Below, one piece after another: positions 45,901 through 53,423 of a DNA stretch of 64,000 bases. Within the stretch, counting starts at the first letter, position 1, and every line of letters starts with the position of its first letter. Below the pieces are notes generated by a model that had not been told where the DNA came from, did not search any database, and saw nothing but the letters and a program-made list of their open reading frames with translations. The stretch comes from Dryocola sp032000125 (GTDB taxonomy: Bacteria; Pseudomonadota; Gammaproteobacteria; Enterobacterales; Enterobacteriaceae): the NCBI GenBank assembly GCA_032000125.1, contig DAMALH010000001.1, positions 124,001-188,000 on the forward strand. The letters run 5' to 3'. A program made the position numbers and the translations under genes.

Positions 45901-46128
45901 TTTGCGTACCACTTCCCAGTGAATCGGCTCGATATAGGTGGCATCGGCCATTTCCGGGTCGGTCATGATGGTGGCCGGGTTGGAGTTCACGAGAATAACG
46001 CGGTAGCCCTCTTCGCGCAGCGCTTTACACGCCTGCGCGCCGGAGTAGTCAAACTCACACGCCTGGCCGATAACAATCGGGCCAGCGCCGAGGATCAGGA
46101 TGCTTTTTATGTCTGTACGTTTTGGCAT
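42904..46128 (-). CDS. carB: Carbamoyl-phosphate synthase large subunit
   Basis: 1074 residues (E. coli 1073). Two homologous ATP-grasp halves (about 1-400 and 553-935), an oligomerisation domain (about 403-552) and a C-terminal MGS-like allosteric domain (about 936-1074) that binds UMP, IMP and ornithine. ATP-grasp signatures include the repeated VRPSFTMGG / VRPSYVLGG and IEMNPR / IEVNPR. It makes carbamoyl phosphate for arginine and pyrimidines from ammonia delivered by CarA. It starts 18 bp after carA. Confidence 0.98.
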   Translation of the reverse strand: MPKRTDIKSILILGAGPIVIGQACEFDYSGAQACKALREEGYRVILVNSNPATIMTDPEMADATYIEPIHWEVVRKIIEKERPDAVLPTMGGQTALNCALELERQGVLEEFGVTMIGATADAIDKAEDRRRFDVAMKKIGLDTARSGIAHTMEEALAVAADVGYPCIIRPSFTMGGTGGGIAYNREEFEEICERGLDLSPTKELLIDESLIGWKEYEMEVVRDKNDNCIIVCSIENFDAMGIHTGDSITVAPAQTLTDKEYQIMRNASMAVLREIGVETGGSNVQFSVNPKTGRLIVIEMNPRVSRSSALASKATGFPIAKVAAKLAVGYTLDELMNDITGGKTPASFEPSIDYVVTKIPRFNFEKFVGANDRLTTQMKSVGEVMAIGRTQQESLQKALRGLEVGATGLDPKVNLDDPEALTKIRRELKDAGAERIWYVADAFRAGLSVDGVFNLTNIDRWFLVQIEELVRLEEKVEEVGITGLDHDFLRVLKRKGFADARLAKLAGVRESEIRKLREQYKLHPVYKRVDTCAAEFSTDTAYMYSTYEDECEANPNNDRDKIMVLGGGPNRIGQGIEFDYCCVHASLALREDGYETIMVNCNPETVSTDYDTSDRLYFEPVTFEDVLEIVRVEKPKGVIVQYGGQTPLKLARELEAAGVPIIGTSPDAIDRAEDRERFQHAVDRLKLKQPANATVTAIEQAVEKAAQIGYPLVVRPSYVLGGRAMEIVYDEADLRRYFQTAVSVSNDAPVLLDRFLDDAVEVDVDAICDGETVLIGGIMEHIEQAGVHSGDSACSLPAYTLSQEIQDVMRHQVQKLAFELQVRGLMNVQFAVKDNEVYLIEVNPRAARTVPFVSKATGVALAKVAARVMVGKTLIEQGVTKEIIPPYYSVKEVVLPFNKFPGVDPLLGPEMRSTGEVMGVGRTFAEAFSKAMLGSQSTMRKPGRALLSVREGDKERVVDLAAKLLKQGFELDATHGTAIVLGEAGINPRLVNKVHEGRPHIQDRIKNGEYTYIINTTAGRQAIEDSKLIRRSALQYKVHYDTTLNGGFATAMALNADATEKVISVQEMHAQIRK

Positions 46129-46146
46129 TGTCTTCTCAGCTCCTGA

Positions 46147-47295
46147 TTATTTAGCGGTCTTACGGTATTGCTCGATAAGTTCGATGAAATGATCGAACAG
46201 CGGTGCGGCATCGTGCGGACCCGGGCTCGCCTCAGGGTGCCCCTGGAAGCTGAACGCTGGCTTATCGGTGCGATGAATGCCTTGCAGCGTGCCGTCGAAC
46301 AGCGACCTGTGCGTCACGCGCAGGTTTGACGGCAGCGTGGCTTCCTCTACGGCAAAGCCGTGGTTCTGAGCGGTAATCATCACGCAGTCGCGGTCAATAT
46401 CTTTAACCGGGTGGTTGCCGCCGTGGTGACCAAACTTCATCTTCACGGTTTTAGCGCCGCTTGCCAGGGCCAGCAGCTGGTGACCAAGGCAGATACCGAA
46501 TACCGGCACATCGGTTTCCAGGAAGGATTGGATAGCGCTAATCGCGTAGTCACAAGGAGCCGGGTCGCCCGGGCCGTTGGACAGGAAGATGCCGTCGGGA
46601 TTCATTTTCAGCACGTCTTGTGCGGAAGTCTGCGCGGGCACCACCGTCAGACGGCAGCCGCGGTCAACCAGCATGCGCAGAATATTGCGCTTCACGCCGT
46701 AGTCATAGGCCACCACGTGGAAGGGTAAATCTTCTTCTTTTGCCGCTTCCGGCAGCTCGCCTTCAAGCGTCCAGCTCCCCTGCTGCCAGGCGTAAGATTC
46801 TTTGGTAGTCACTTCTTTTGCCAGATCCATACCGTTCAGGCCCGGGAAGGCTTTTGCTTTCTCAAGCGCCAGCGCGACATCAACGCTCTCGCCTGCGATG
46901 ATGCAGCCGTTCTGAGCGCCTTTCTCGCGCAGCAGACGCGTCAGCTTACGGGTGTCGATATCGGCAATCGCCACGATGTTATGGCGCTTTAAATAAGAAG
47001 AGAGGTCCTCGGTATTGCGGTAGTTGCTGGCAATCAGCGGCAGATCGCGAATGATGAGGCCTTGAGCATGTACCTGGGAGGATTCTTCGTCGGCGGCGTT
47101 GGTGCCGACATTGCCGATATGGGGATAAGTAAGGGTGACGATCTGGCGGGAGTAGGAAGGATCAGTGAGGATTTCTTGATAACCGGTCATAGAAGTGTTG
47201 AAAACAACTTCTCCCACTGCCTGCCCCGATGCCCCAATGGCCCGACCGTGGAATTGGGTTCCGTCTTCCAGAACCAATATTGCTGACTTAATCAA
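46147..47295 (-). CDS. carA: Carbamoyl-phosphate synthase small subunit (glutaminase)
   Basis: The TTG start at 47295 is chosen because it is preceded by CTGGAGG at ideal spacing and gives IKSAILVLEDGTQFHGRAIG, exactly the E. coli N-terminus, for 382 residues. An ATG 24 bp upstream would place the Shine-Dalgarno inside the gene. The class I amidotransferase domain (about 190-380) has nucleophile Cys in FGICLGHQLLAL (residue ~269) and a His-Glu pair near HPEASPGP. First gene of carAB. Confidence 0.96.
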   Translation of the reverse strand: MIKSAILVLEDGTQFHGRAIGASGQAVGEVVFNTSMTGYQEILTDPSYSRQIVTLTYPHIGNVGTNAADEESSQVHAQGLIIRDLPLIASNYRNTEDLSSYLKRHNIVAIADIDTRKLTRLLREKGAQNGCIIAGESVDVALALEKAKAFPGLNGMDLAKEVTTKESYAWQQGSWTLEGELPEAAKEEDLPFHVVAYDYGVKRNILRMLVDRGCRLTVVPAQTSAQDVLKMNPDGIFLSNGPGDPAPCDYAISAIQSFLETDVPVFGICLGHQLLALASGAKTVKMKFGHHGGNHPVKDIDRDCVMITAQNHGFAVEEATLPSNLRVTHRSLFDGTLQGIHRTDKPAFSFQGHPEASPGPHDAAPLFDHFIELIEQYRKTAK

Positions 47296-47309
47296 AACGT
47301 CCTCCAGGG

Positions 47310-47344
47310 GAATAAACATTCAATTTATTCGCATATTAATTCAA
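47310..47344 (-). promoter_or_regulatory. Tandem ARG boxes at carAB promoter
   Basis: On the minus strand TTGAATTAATATGCGAAT (47344-47327) is followed immediately by AAATTGAATGTTTATTC (47326-47310). Both resemble the 18-bp ArgR box (TNAATTATTATTCANT-like), and the pair has the usual near-abutting spacing just upstream of carA. ArgR repression of the downstream (P2) promoter is the expected function. Confidence 0.7.
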
Positions 47345-47680
47345 AACCAACGTCTGAATCAAATGCAAAACAGCCTGTCATTCGGATTTTTGACAAACGG
47401 CGGCATTCTAAGGACAGGATGAGTAAAAGTCTACCTTCCACCGCACTTTTTATCGTTATTTTGCCGCTCTGGTTAAAAATATCGTTACTGGCAGGCAAAA
47501 TGCACAGCTAACTCAGGCAAAGTAAACGATTGCTAAGCGGTAAGAATAGAAATTTAGCATTGTGCCTCGGTAAAAGTGGACCGAATGGTCAAAATTAACG
47601 TCGCCGCAACACAAAAAGAAGGGTTAACTGTGATTTATAGAGATTTGAATTATAAAAGACAAGCAAGCTTTAAAATAAAA
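47345..47680. other. carA-dapB intergenic control region
   Basis: About 335 bp, AT-rich, no gene. In E. coli this space carries the pyrimidine-controlled P1 promoter of carAB with IHF, PepA and PurR input. I cannot assign those sites by eye. Confidence 0.5.
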
Positions 47681-47708
47681 AAGGACAATAAATTATTGTC
47701 CTTTCAAT
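47678..47708 (-). terminator. Terminator of dapB
   Basis: AAAGGACAATAATTTATTGTCCTTTTTTA on the minus strand: 10-12-bp stem and T run, about 50 bp after the dapB stop. Confidence 0.85.
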
Positions 47709-47754
47709 CAAAAAGTTATGATTGCAATAACCACATCACGATGGGTAATAACGC

Positions 47755-48576
47755 TTACAAATTGTTGAGATCCAGCACATCCCGCATATCAAAAAGACCA
47801 TTCCCCTTGCTTTTTAGCCATAAAGCCGAGCGAACCGCTCCATTTGCGAAAGTCATACGGCTTGAAGCCTTGTGGGTGATTTCAATGCGCTCGCCGATAT
47901 CCGCAAACATCGCGGTATGTTCACCCACGATGTCCCCGGCTCGCACGGTCGCAAAGCCAATGGTGCCGGGCACACGCTCGCCGGTATAACCTTCGCGGGA
48001 ATAGACGGCGCATTCTTTTAAATCTTTGTCCATTGCCTGCGCAATGGCTTCGCCCATCGCCAGAGCGGTGCCTGAAGGGGCATCCACTTTGTGGCGGTGA
48101 TGGGCTTCGATAATTTCGATATCGGTGTAGTCGCCCATGACTTTGGCCGCTTTCTCCAGCAGCTTAAGCATAACGTTCACACCCACGCTGAAGTTCGCCG
48201 CAAAAACAATCGGGATGGTCGCCGAAGCGTCAACGATGGCCTGCTTGCCTGCATCGTCAAAGCCCGTGGTGCCGATGACCATGCCTTTACCGTGCTGGCG
48301 ACAGAAAGCGAGATGGCTCAGCGTGCCTTCCGGACGAGTGAAATCGATAAACACGTCAAAATCGTTGACCACGTTATCCAGGCTATCGCTGACGGTAACG
48401 CCCGTTTTGGCGACGCCGGCCAGTTCACCCGCATCGCTGCCGACTAAAGACGAACCGGAGCGCTCAAGCGCCGCACCAAGCTGCACGCCGTCTAGCTGTA
48501 AAGCGGCCTGAATAAGTTGTCGTCCCATACGACCACCCGCGCCCGCAATCGCGACCCGGATCTGTGCTTCACTCAT
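47755..48576 (-). CDS. dapB: 4-hydroxy-tetrahydrodipicolinate reductase
   Basis: The ATG at 48576 gives 273 residues, the E. coli length; a GTG two codons upstream is possible. The N-terminal nucleotide-binding motif VAIAGAGGRMGRQLI (residues ~7-21) and the signature EAHHRHKVDAPSGTAL (near residues 155-170), with catalytic His-His and Lys, are present. It acts in lysine/diaminopimelate synthesis. In E. coli the next gene is rihC; here an inserted sugar-PTS cluster separates them. Confidence 0.97.
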   Translation of the reverse strand: MSEAQIRVAIAGAGGRMGRQLIQAALQLDGVQLGAALERSGSSLVGSDAGELAGVAKTGVTVSDSLDNVVNDFDVFIDFTRPEGTLSHLAFCRQHGKGMVIGTTGFDDAGKQAIVDASATIPIVFAANFSVGVNVMLKLLEKAAKVMGDYTDIEIIEAHHRHKVDAPSGTALAMGEAIAQAMDKDLKECAVYSREGYTGERVPGTIGFATVRAGDIVGEHTAMFADIGERIEITHKASSRMTFANGAVRSALWLKSKGNGLFDMRDVLDLNNL

Positions 48577-48726
48577 ATTCACTCTCTTTATTAAACTGCT
48601 TACAAAACGTTTTCAGGTTAACCAGCCCCGTGTAAGGCCGCCAGCCGAAAACACCGATAATTAGAAATTTATGTCAAACCGCCGCTGTTATCAGTAAAAG
48701 CCGTTATTTCCACAATAAAAACATGG

Positions 48727-49734
48727 CTAAATGAAACCACAGGACTCACGCACTACAAGCGTTGGCGGCAGGATAATACGCTTTGGCGGCTCGTCATTAC
48801 CCTGAATTCGACTGAATAACAGCTCTCCTGCTTTGCGGCCAATCTCTTTGGCCGCGACCGAAACCGTGGTCAGCGCGGGCTGTACCAGGGCCGCCTCAGT
48901 AACATCGTCAAAGCCTACCAGCGCAAAATCTTTCCCCGGCGCGCGCCCCATTTTGCGTAAGGTCTGCATAACGCCAAGCGCCACAATATCCTGATAGCAG
49001 ACTGCGGCGGTAATTTCCGGAAAGCGATGGAGCAACGCCTCGGCTACCCTTGCGCCGTCGCTCTGGCTAGCCGCCGAGGAGACAACCCACTCGCTATTTG
49101 GCTGAAGGCGATTTTCCAGCAGCTTGCTGCTGTAGCCGCCGATACGCTGTGCCCGGGTAATGGAATTCTCGCTGCCGCCGATAAAAGCGATATGACGGTG
49201 CCCCAGGCGCAGCAGGTGCTGGGTGGCAAGCTGCGTGCCAAGAAAATTATCCGTACCGACAAAATCAAAATCTACGTCATCCAGCGGCCGCACCACCATT
49301 ATCGCCGGGATATTGCGACGCTTGAGCGTTTCAAAAAACAGCGGAGGCGTTTCACGCGCGGCGCACAGCACCATGCCGCAGGCGTTATTGCGCATCAGGG
49401 AATCCACAAACTTCTGCTGCCGCTCCCCTGATTCCTCGCTGTTTGCCAGAAACAGCAGCAGATCGTGGCGCTCCATCTCCTGGCTTAGCCCCGCCGTCAT
49501 CTCGCCATAAAACGGGTTGGTTATATCATGCAGCAGCAATCCAACCTGGTTACTGGTGCGGTTGCGAAGGTTAGCCGCGGTCTGGTTATAGACATATCCC
49601 AGTTCATCAAGCGCCTGCAATACCCGGTTACGCGTGGCGTCGGAAATGCGGCCACGGTTGCGCAACACCATTGAGACGGTAGCCGTTGAGACGGAGGCGC
49701 GCTTTGCAACCTGGGCAAGAGTAACGGTGCTCAT
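48727..49734 (-). CDS. LacI-family repressor of the adjacent PTS cluster
   Basis: 335 residues. The N-terminal LacI helix-turn-helix (VTLAQVAKRASVSTATVSMVLRNRGRISDATRNRV, residues ~4-38) and hinge (~45-60) precede a periplasmic-binding-type effector domain (NQVGLLLHDITNPFYGEMTAGL, then VGTDNFLGTQLATQHLLRLGHRHIAFIGG). It is divergent from the PTS operon with a ~200-bp shared control region. Near-identical palindromes occur in front of this gene (49767), the PTS operon (49889) and the cupin gene (55160), so it likely represses all three, including itself. The inducer is unknown, probably a sugar or sugar phosphate handled by the cluster. Confidence 0.9.
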   Translation of the reverse strand: MSTVTLAQVAKRASVSTATVSMVLRNRGRISDATRNRVLQALDELGYVYNQTAANLRNRTSNQVGLLLHDITNPFYGEMTAGLSQEMERHDLLLFLANSEESGERQQKFVDSLMRNNACGMVLCAARETPPLFFETLKRRNIPAIMVVRPLDDVDFDFVGTDNFLGTQLATQHLLRLGHRHIAFIGGSENSITRAQRIGGYSSKLLENRLQPNSEWVVSSAASQSDGARVAEALLHRFPEITAAVCYQDIVALGVMQTLRKMGRAPGKDFALVGFDDVTEAALVQPALTTVSVAAKEIGRKAGELLFSRIQGNDEPPKRIILPPTLVVRESCGFI

Positions 49735-49766
49735 TTTCCTTTCCTCGAATCAAACCAATGCAAAGA

Positions 49767-49782
49767 GATTAATCGAATAACC
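49767..49782. promoter_or_regulatory. Putative operator of the LacI-type regulator, O1
   Basis: GATTAATCGAATAACC (reverse complement GGTTATTCGATTAATC), 33 bp upstream of the regulator start codon. It matches the two other copies in 13-14 of 16 positions, with the central CG shared. Suggests autoregulation. Confidence 0.7.
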
Positions 49783-49801
49783 AAAAAATTGCATTTTCAC
49801 T

Positions 49802-49817
49802 TGTGAAAGCCGTCACA
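49802..49817. promoter_or_regulatory. CRP site in the regulator/PTS divergent region
   Basis: TGTGAAAGCCGTCACA: perfect TGTGA-N6-TCACA. Centred about 123 bp upstream of the PTS operon start codon and about 75 bp upstream of the regulator start. It implies cAMP-CRP activation, typical of sugar-uptake operons. Confidence 0.88.
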
Positions 49818-49888
49818 GATAACGGCATTTCCGCGCCTCCTTTGCCAAAAGTGGCGGGTTAATCGCGTTTACCACGCTGTTCATAATC

Positions 49889-49904
49889 GGTTAATCGATT
49901 AATC
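49889..49904. promoter_or_regulatory. Putative operator of the LacI-type regulator, O2
   Basis: GGTTAATCGATTAATC, a near-perfect palindrome 28 bp upstream of the first PTS-operon gene, placed where it would block transcription initiation or elongation. A weaker half-site GGTTAATCG also occurs at 49857-49865. Confidence 0.78.
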
Positions 49905-49932
49905 TTTGGCTATCGACCTCAGGGAGCCTTTT

Positions 49933-51681
49933 ATGAAACACGCCTCATACGATAAATATCCCGAAGTACGCATTGCGGGATTCCATAACCAGGCCTGGCA
50001 AGGCTGGAAAGACATCGCACAAGCCGTGCAAAACCGTTTGCGCCATCACGGTAAAACCGTGCTGGTAATAGATTGTTATCCCGGCGTGCGCCATGAAGAA
50101 CTGCACGAGCATCTGATAGCGCCTCTCAGCCCTGCGCTGCTTATCAACGCCGAAACCGCGCGCCTTAGCGAACAGCATCTGCATGATTTACTGGCGCAGA
50201 ATCTGACGGATGACCGCGTGTTCGGCGTCCTCTCCTGCCATCAGCTTAATGAATTTTTCTGCCCCGACAAACTCGCCCAGGCAAAGCGTGAAGTCGACAG
50301 CATCACGGAAGGACTGACGGTGATTTACGGTCCTGGCGCAGCGCTTGTTCATGAGGGCGATATCCTCATTTACGCCGATCTGGCACGCTGGGAAATTCAG
50401 CAGCGCTTGCGCACAGGAGAGCTGGGCAACTGGGGAGCTAACAACGAAAGCGAAGATATCCTGCGCCGCTATAAGCGCTCTTTTTTCATTGAGTGGCGCG
50501 TGTTTGACCGCCATAAAACGCCGCTGCTTAAACGTGCCGATTTCCTGCTTGATACCAATACGGCGAACGCCCCGGCAATGGTTAGCGGGGAAGCGTTGCG
50601 CCACGCCTTACAAAAAACCGCGCAGCGGCCGTTTCGCGTGGTGCCGTTCTTCGACCCGGGCGTCTGGGGCGGGCAGTGGATGAAAGACAAGTTTGATCTC
50701 GATCCCTCTAAGCCAAACTACGCATGGTGTTTTGACTGTGTGCCCGAGGAGAACAGCCTGTTACTGCGTTTTGGCGACGTGCGGATCGAGATCCCCTCTC
50801 AGGATCTGGTATTGCTCTACCCTCGCCCGCTGCTGGGCGAAAAAGTCCACGCCCGCTTTGGCGCGGAATTTCCGATCCGTTTTGATTTTCTCGATACCGT
50901 CGGCGGGCAGAATCTTAGCTTCCAGGTCCATCCGCTTACCGAATATATTCAGCAGCACTTTGGCATGCACTACACCCAGGACGAAAGTTATTACCTGCTG
51001 GAGGCCGAGCCGGGTGCGGAAGTTTATCTGGGGACCAAAACGGGTATCCATCCACAGGAAATGCTCGACGATCTGGCCTGCGCCCAGCGCGGAGAAAAAA
51101 CCTTTGATGATGAAAAATTCGTTAACCGTTTCCCGGCCCGCAGGCACGATCATTTCCTGATCCCGGCAGGCACGGTGCACTGTTCGGGCGCAGGCGCAAT
51201 GGTGCTGGAAATCAGCGCCACGCCCTACATTTTCACCTTCAAACTGTGGGACTGGGGGCGCCTGGGGCTGGATGGCCTGCCGCGTCCGGTACATCTGGAA
51301 CACGGTGCGGAGGTTATCGACTGGCAGCGTGATACCCAATGGGTAACGGAGCATCTGGTCAACCATTTTGAGCCGATCGCCGAGGGCGACGGCTGGCGGG
51401 AAGAACGCACCGGCCTGCACGAGCGCGAGTTTATCGAAACCCGCCGCCACTGGTTCAGCAAACCGGTTCTGCACCATACGCACGGCGGCGTAAACGTGCT
51501 TAACCTGGTGGAAGGCTGCGAAGCGCTGGTAGACAGCCCGGACAACGCCTTCGAGCCTTTTGTCGTGCACTACGCCGAAACCTTTATCGTTCCGGCGGCG
51601 GTGGGCGAATACCGAATTTCACCTCATGGCGCAAGCGTCGGACAGCAGCTCGCCACTATGAAAGCCTGGGTAAGGGGATAA
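49933..51681 (+). CDS. Two-domain class I mannose-6-phosphate isomerase-like protein
   Basis: The ATG at 49933 after CAGGGAGC gives 582 residues. The N-terminal ~190 residues resemble a uridine-kinase/P-loop fold (RIAGFHNQAWQGWKDIAQAV, KTVLVIDCYPG), but the GxxxxGK[ST] Walker A is absent, so it is probably non-catalytic or divergent. The C-terminal ~370 residues are a short (Bacillus-type) phosphomannose isomerase with zinc ligands Gln331 and His333 (FQVHP), Glu351 (QDESYYLLE) and His416 (IPAGTVHC). The first gene of the PTS operon, it probably isomerises the imported hexose-6-phosphate; the exact substrate is unknown. Three bases separate it from the IIA gene. Confidence 0.82.
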   Translation: MKHASYDKYPEVRIAGFHNQAWQGWKDIAQAVQNRLRHHGKTVLVIDCYPGVRHEELHEHLIAPLSPALLINAETARLSEQHLHDLLAQNLTDDRVFGVLSCHQLNEFFCPDKLAQAKREVDSITEGLTVIYGPGAALVHEGDILIYADLARWEIQQRLRTGELGNWGANNESEDILRRYKRSFFIEWRVFDRHKTPLLKRADFLLDTNTANAPAMVSGEALRHALQKTAQRPFRVVPFFDPGVWGGQWMKDKFDLDPSKPNYAWCFDCVPEENSLLLRFGDVRIEIPSQDLVLLYPRPLLGEKVHARFGAEFPIRFDFLDTVGGQNLSFQVHPLTEYIQQHFGMHYTQDESYYLLEAEPGAEVYLGTKTGIHPQEMLDDLACAQRGEKTFDDEKFVNRFPARRHDHFLIPAGTVHCSGAGAMVLEISATPYIFTFKLWDWGRLGLDGLPRPVHLEHGAEVIDWQRDTQWVTEHLVNHFEPIAEGDGWREERTGLHEREFIETRRHWFSKPVLHHTHGGVNVLNLVEGCEALVDSPDNAFEPFVVHYAETFIVPAAVGEYRISPHGASVGQQLATMKAWVRG

Positions 51682-51684
51682 ACC

Positions 51685-52113
51685 ATGATCAATGTCATTC
51701 TTGCTACGCACGGCCCGCTGGCGGAAGGTATGCTCGCCAGCGCCCGTATGGTGTATGGCGAACTGCCGCACGTCTTTCCGGTCATGCTGAGCGAGACGAA
51801 AGGAATTAACAGTTTTCGGGATGAGTTCGCAGCGGTGCTTCACCAGGCCAGCAAAAAGGCCGACGGCGTGCTGGTGCTGTGCGATCTGCAAAGCGGTACG
51901 CCCTGGAACGTAGCCTGCCACCACGCCTTCAATCCTGATACCACGCCGCCGGTGGCGGTGCTTGGCGGCGTTAATTTTCCGATGCTGCTGTTAAGCGACG
52001 ATATAAAAGCGCTACAGGACGTCAGGCAAGCCGCTGCAGAACTACTCGAACAGGCTAAAGACGCGGTGGTGCAGGCCCGGCTGGTTGAAACAACACAATC
52101 CGATGATTTTTAA
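51685..52113 (+). CDS. PTS mannose-family IIA component
   Basis: 142 residues. A mannose-class EIIA: NVILATHGPLAEGMLASARMVYG, with phosphorylated His9 in the ATHGPLA motif. The single-domain protein is not fused to IIB as in E. coli ManX. It accepts phosphate from HPr and passes it to IIB. It is in tight operon order: 3 bp after the isomerase gene and 9 bp before IIB. Confidence 0.93.
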   Translation: MINVILATHGPLAEGMLASARMVYGELPHVFPVMLSETKGINSFRDEFAAVLHQASKKADGVLVLCDLQSGTPWNVACHHAFNPDTTPPVAVLGGVNFPMLLLSDDIKALQDVRQAAAELLEQAKDAVVQARLVETTQSDDF

Positions 52114-52122
52114 GGGGGAACG

Positions 52123-52617
52123 ATGAGCATTTCCTTTGTACGCATTGACGACCGGGTGATCCACGGCCAGCTCGTCACCCGCTGGGCGAAAGAGCTACCG
52201 TGCGACGGCATCGTTGCCGTTGATGACGCGGTTGCCGCCGACCCGCTGCTCTCCTCGGTAATGAAGGGTGCCGTGCAGGACATCAAAGTCTGGCTGTTTG
52301 ATACCGCCACGGCGATCGAAAAGCTGCCGAAAATCATCGCCAGCGAAAAGCGCTATTTCGTGATAGGTAAATCGCCCGTCACGCTCAAACGTATCGAAGA
52401 AGCGGGCATCAGCCTGCAAAACGCCAACCGCAAAATTAACGTCGGGCCGATGAGCGCCCGCGCCGGCACGACCACCATCGGGCCTAACCAGTCAGTAAGC
52501 CCGGAAGAAGCGGCAGCGTTTGATTTCCTGTCGCAACGCGGCCATCAGGTTGAGTTTCGTCTGGTGCCGGACGCCAGCAGCTATAGCTGGCAGGACGCGC
52601 GTCTTAAAATTAAATAG
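52123..52617 (+). CDS. PTS mannose/fructose/sorbose-family IIB component
   Basis: 164 residues. The sorbose-type EIIB signature FVRIDDRVIHGQLVTRW places the phosphorylated histidine at residue 14. It transfers phosphate from IIA to the sugar translocated by IIC/IID. GGGGG Shine-Dalgarno at good spacing. Related to SorB/AgaB/ManX-B; the sugar cannot be read from sequence. Confidence 0.93.
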   Translation: MSISFVRIDDRVIHGQLVTRWAKELPCDGIVAVDDAVAADPLLSSVMKGAVQDIKVWLFDTATAIEKLPKIIASEKRYFVIGKSPVTLKRIEEAGISLQNANRKINVGPMSARAGTTTIGPNQSVSPEEAAAFDFLSQRGHQVEFRLVPDASSYSWQDARLKIK

Positions 52618-52628
52618 AGGAATGCATT

Positions 52629-53423
52629 ATGGCTTTTGAAGCTGCATTAATCGGCATTCTCTGTTACCTCGGTGCGCTTAGCAGCCCCTGGCTGCTGGGG
52701 CTTACCGGAGGCTGGTATTTAATTACCCGCCCGCTGGTTTCAGGAATGCTGGTCGGATTTATTCTCGGCGATGTGCAAACCGGGATTATCATCGGCGTGG
52801 CCGTGCAGGCGGTGTATATCGCGATGGTTACTCCCGGCGGTTCCATGCCCGCCGATCTTAACTTTGTCGCTTTTCCGGCAATTGCGCTGGGCATTTTATC
52901 TGATAAAGGCCCGGAAGTTGCCGTCGCCCTGGCGGCAACCATCGGCATTGCTGGCACCGTGTTGTTTAACGCCATGCTGGTTCTCAACTCGTGGTGGAAC
53001 CACCGGGCTGACGTCGCGCTGGAAAATGGCGACGAGCGCGGCCTTTACCTCAATAGCGCTATCTGGCCGCAGATCACTAACTTCCTGATGCGCTTTATCC
53101 CAACGTTTATCGCCGTTTATTTTGGCGCGCAGTACATCAACGCCTTTATGGACAGCCTGCCGCAAATCGTGCTGTCGACGATGAACGTGCTCGGCGGCAT
53201 TTTGCCCGCGGTAGGTATCGCTATTCTGCTTAAGCAGATAATCAAAAACTACAGCATGCTGATTTACTTCCTGGTGGGCTTCATCTGCATCGTCTTCTTA
53301 AAGCTCAATATGGTGGCGCTGGTGATTGTCGGGGCGCTGCTGGCGCTTATCCATTACAACTATAAGCCGGAACCGCAGGCGGTAAGCGCGGTTAAGCCGG
53401 CTGACGACGAGGATGAATTCTGA
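52629..53423 (+). CDS. PTS mannose-family IIC permease
   Basis: 264 residues, highly hydrophobic with several membrane spans. It matches the EII-Sor/ManY family: LGALSSPWLLGLTGGWYLITRPLVSGMLVGFILGDVQTGIIIGVAVQAVYIA and PGGSMPADLNFVAFPAIALG. It forms the inner-membrane translocation unit with IID. Its stop (TGA) overlaps the IID start as TGATG. The acidic C-terminus (ADDEDEF) is short. Confidence 0.94.
   Translation: MAFEAALIGILCYLGALSSPWLLGLTGGWYLITRPLVSGMLVGFILGDVQTGIIIGVAVQAVYIAMVTPGGSMPADLNFVAFPAIALGILSDKGPEVAVALAATIGIAGTVLFNAMLVLNSWWNHRADVALENGDERGLYLNSAIWPQITNFLMRFIPTFIAVYFGAQYINAFMDSLPQIVLSTMNVLGGILPAVGIAILLKQIIKNYSMLIYFLVGFICIVFLKLNMVALVIVGALLALIHYNYKPEPQAVSAVKPADDEDEF

Noticed and set aside
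47576..47989. 137-codon plus-strand frame between carA and dapB
   Set aside because: The first part is AT-rich intergenic DNA and the second is antisense to dapB; composition changes at the gene boundary, as expected for a chance frame.
49856..49873. A fourth operator GGGTTAATCGCGTTTACC
   Set aside because: Only one half-site matches the consensus; kept as a weak half-site, not as an operator.
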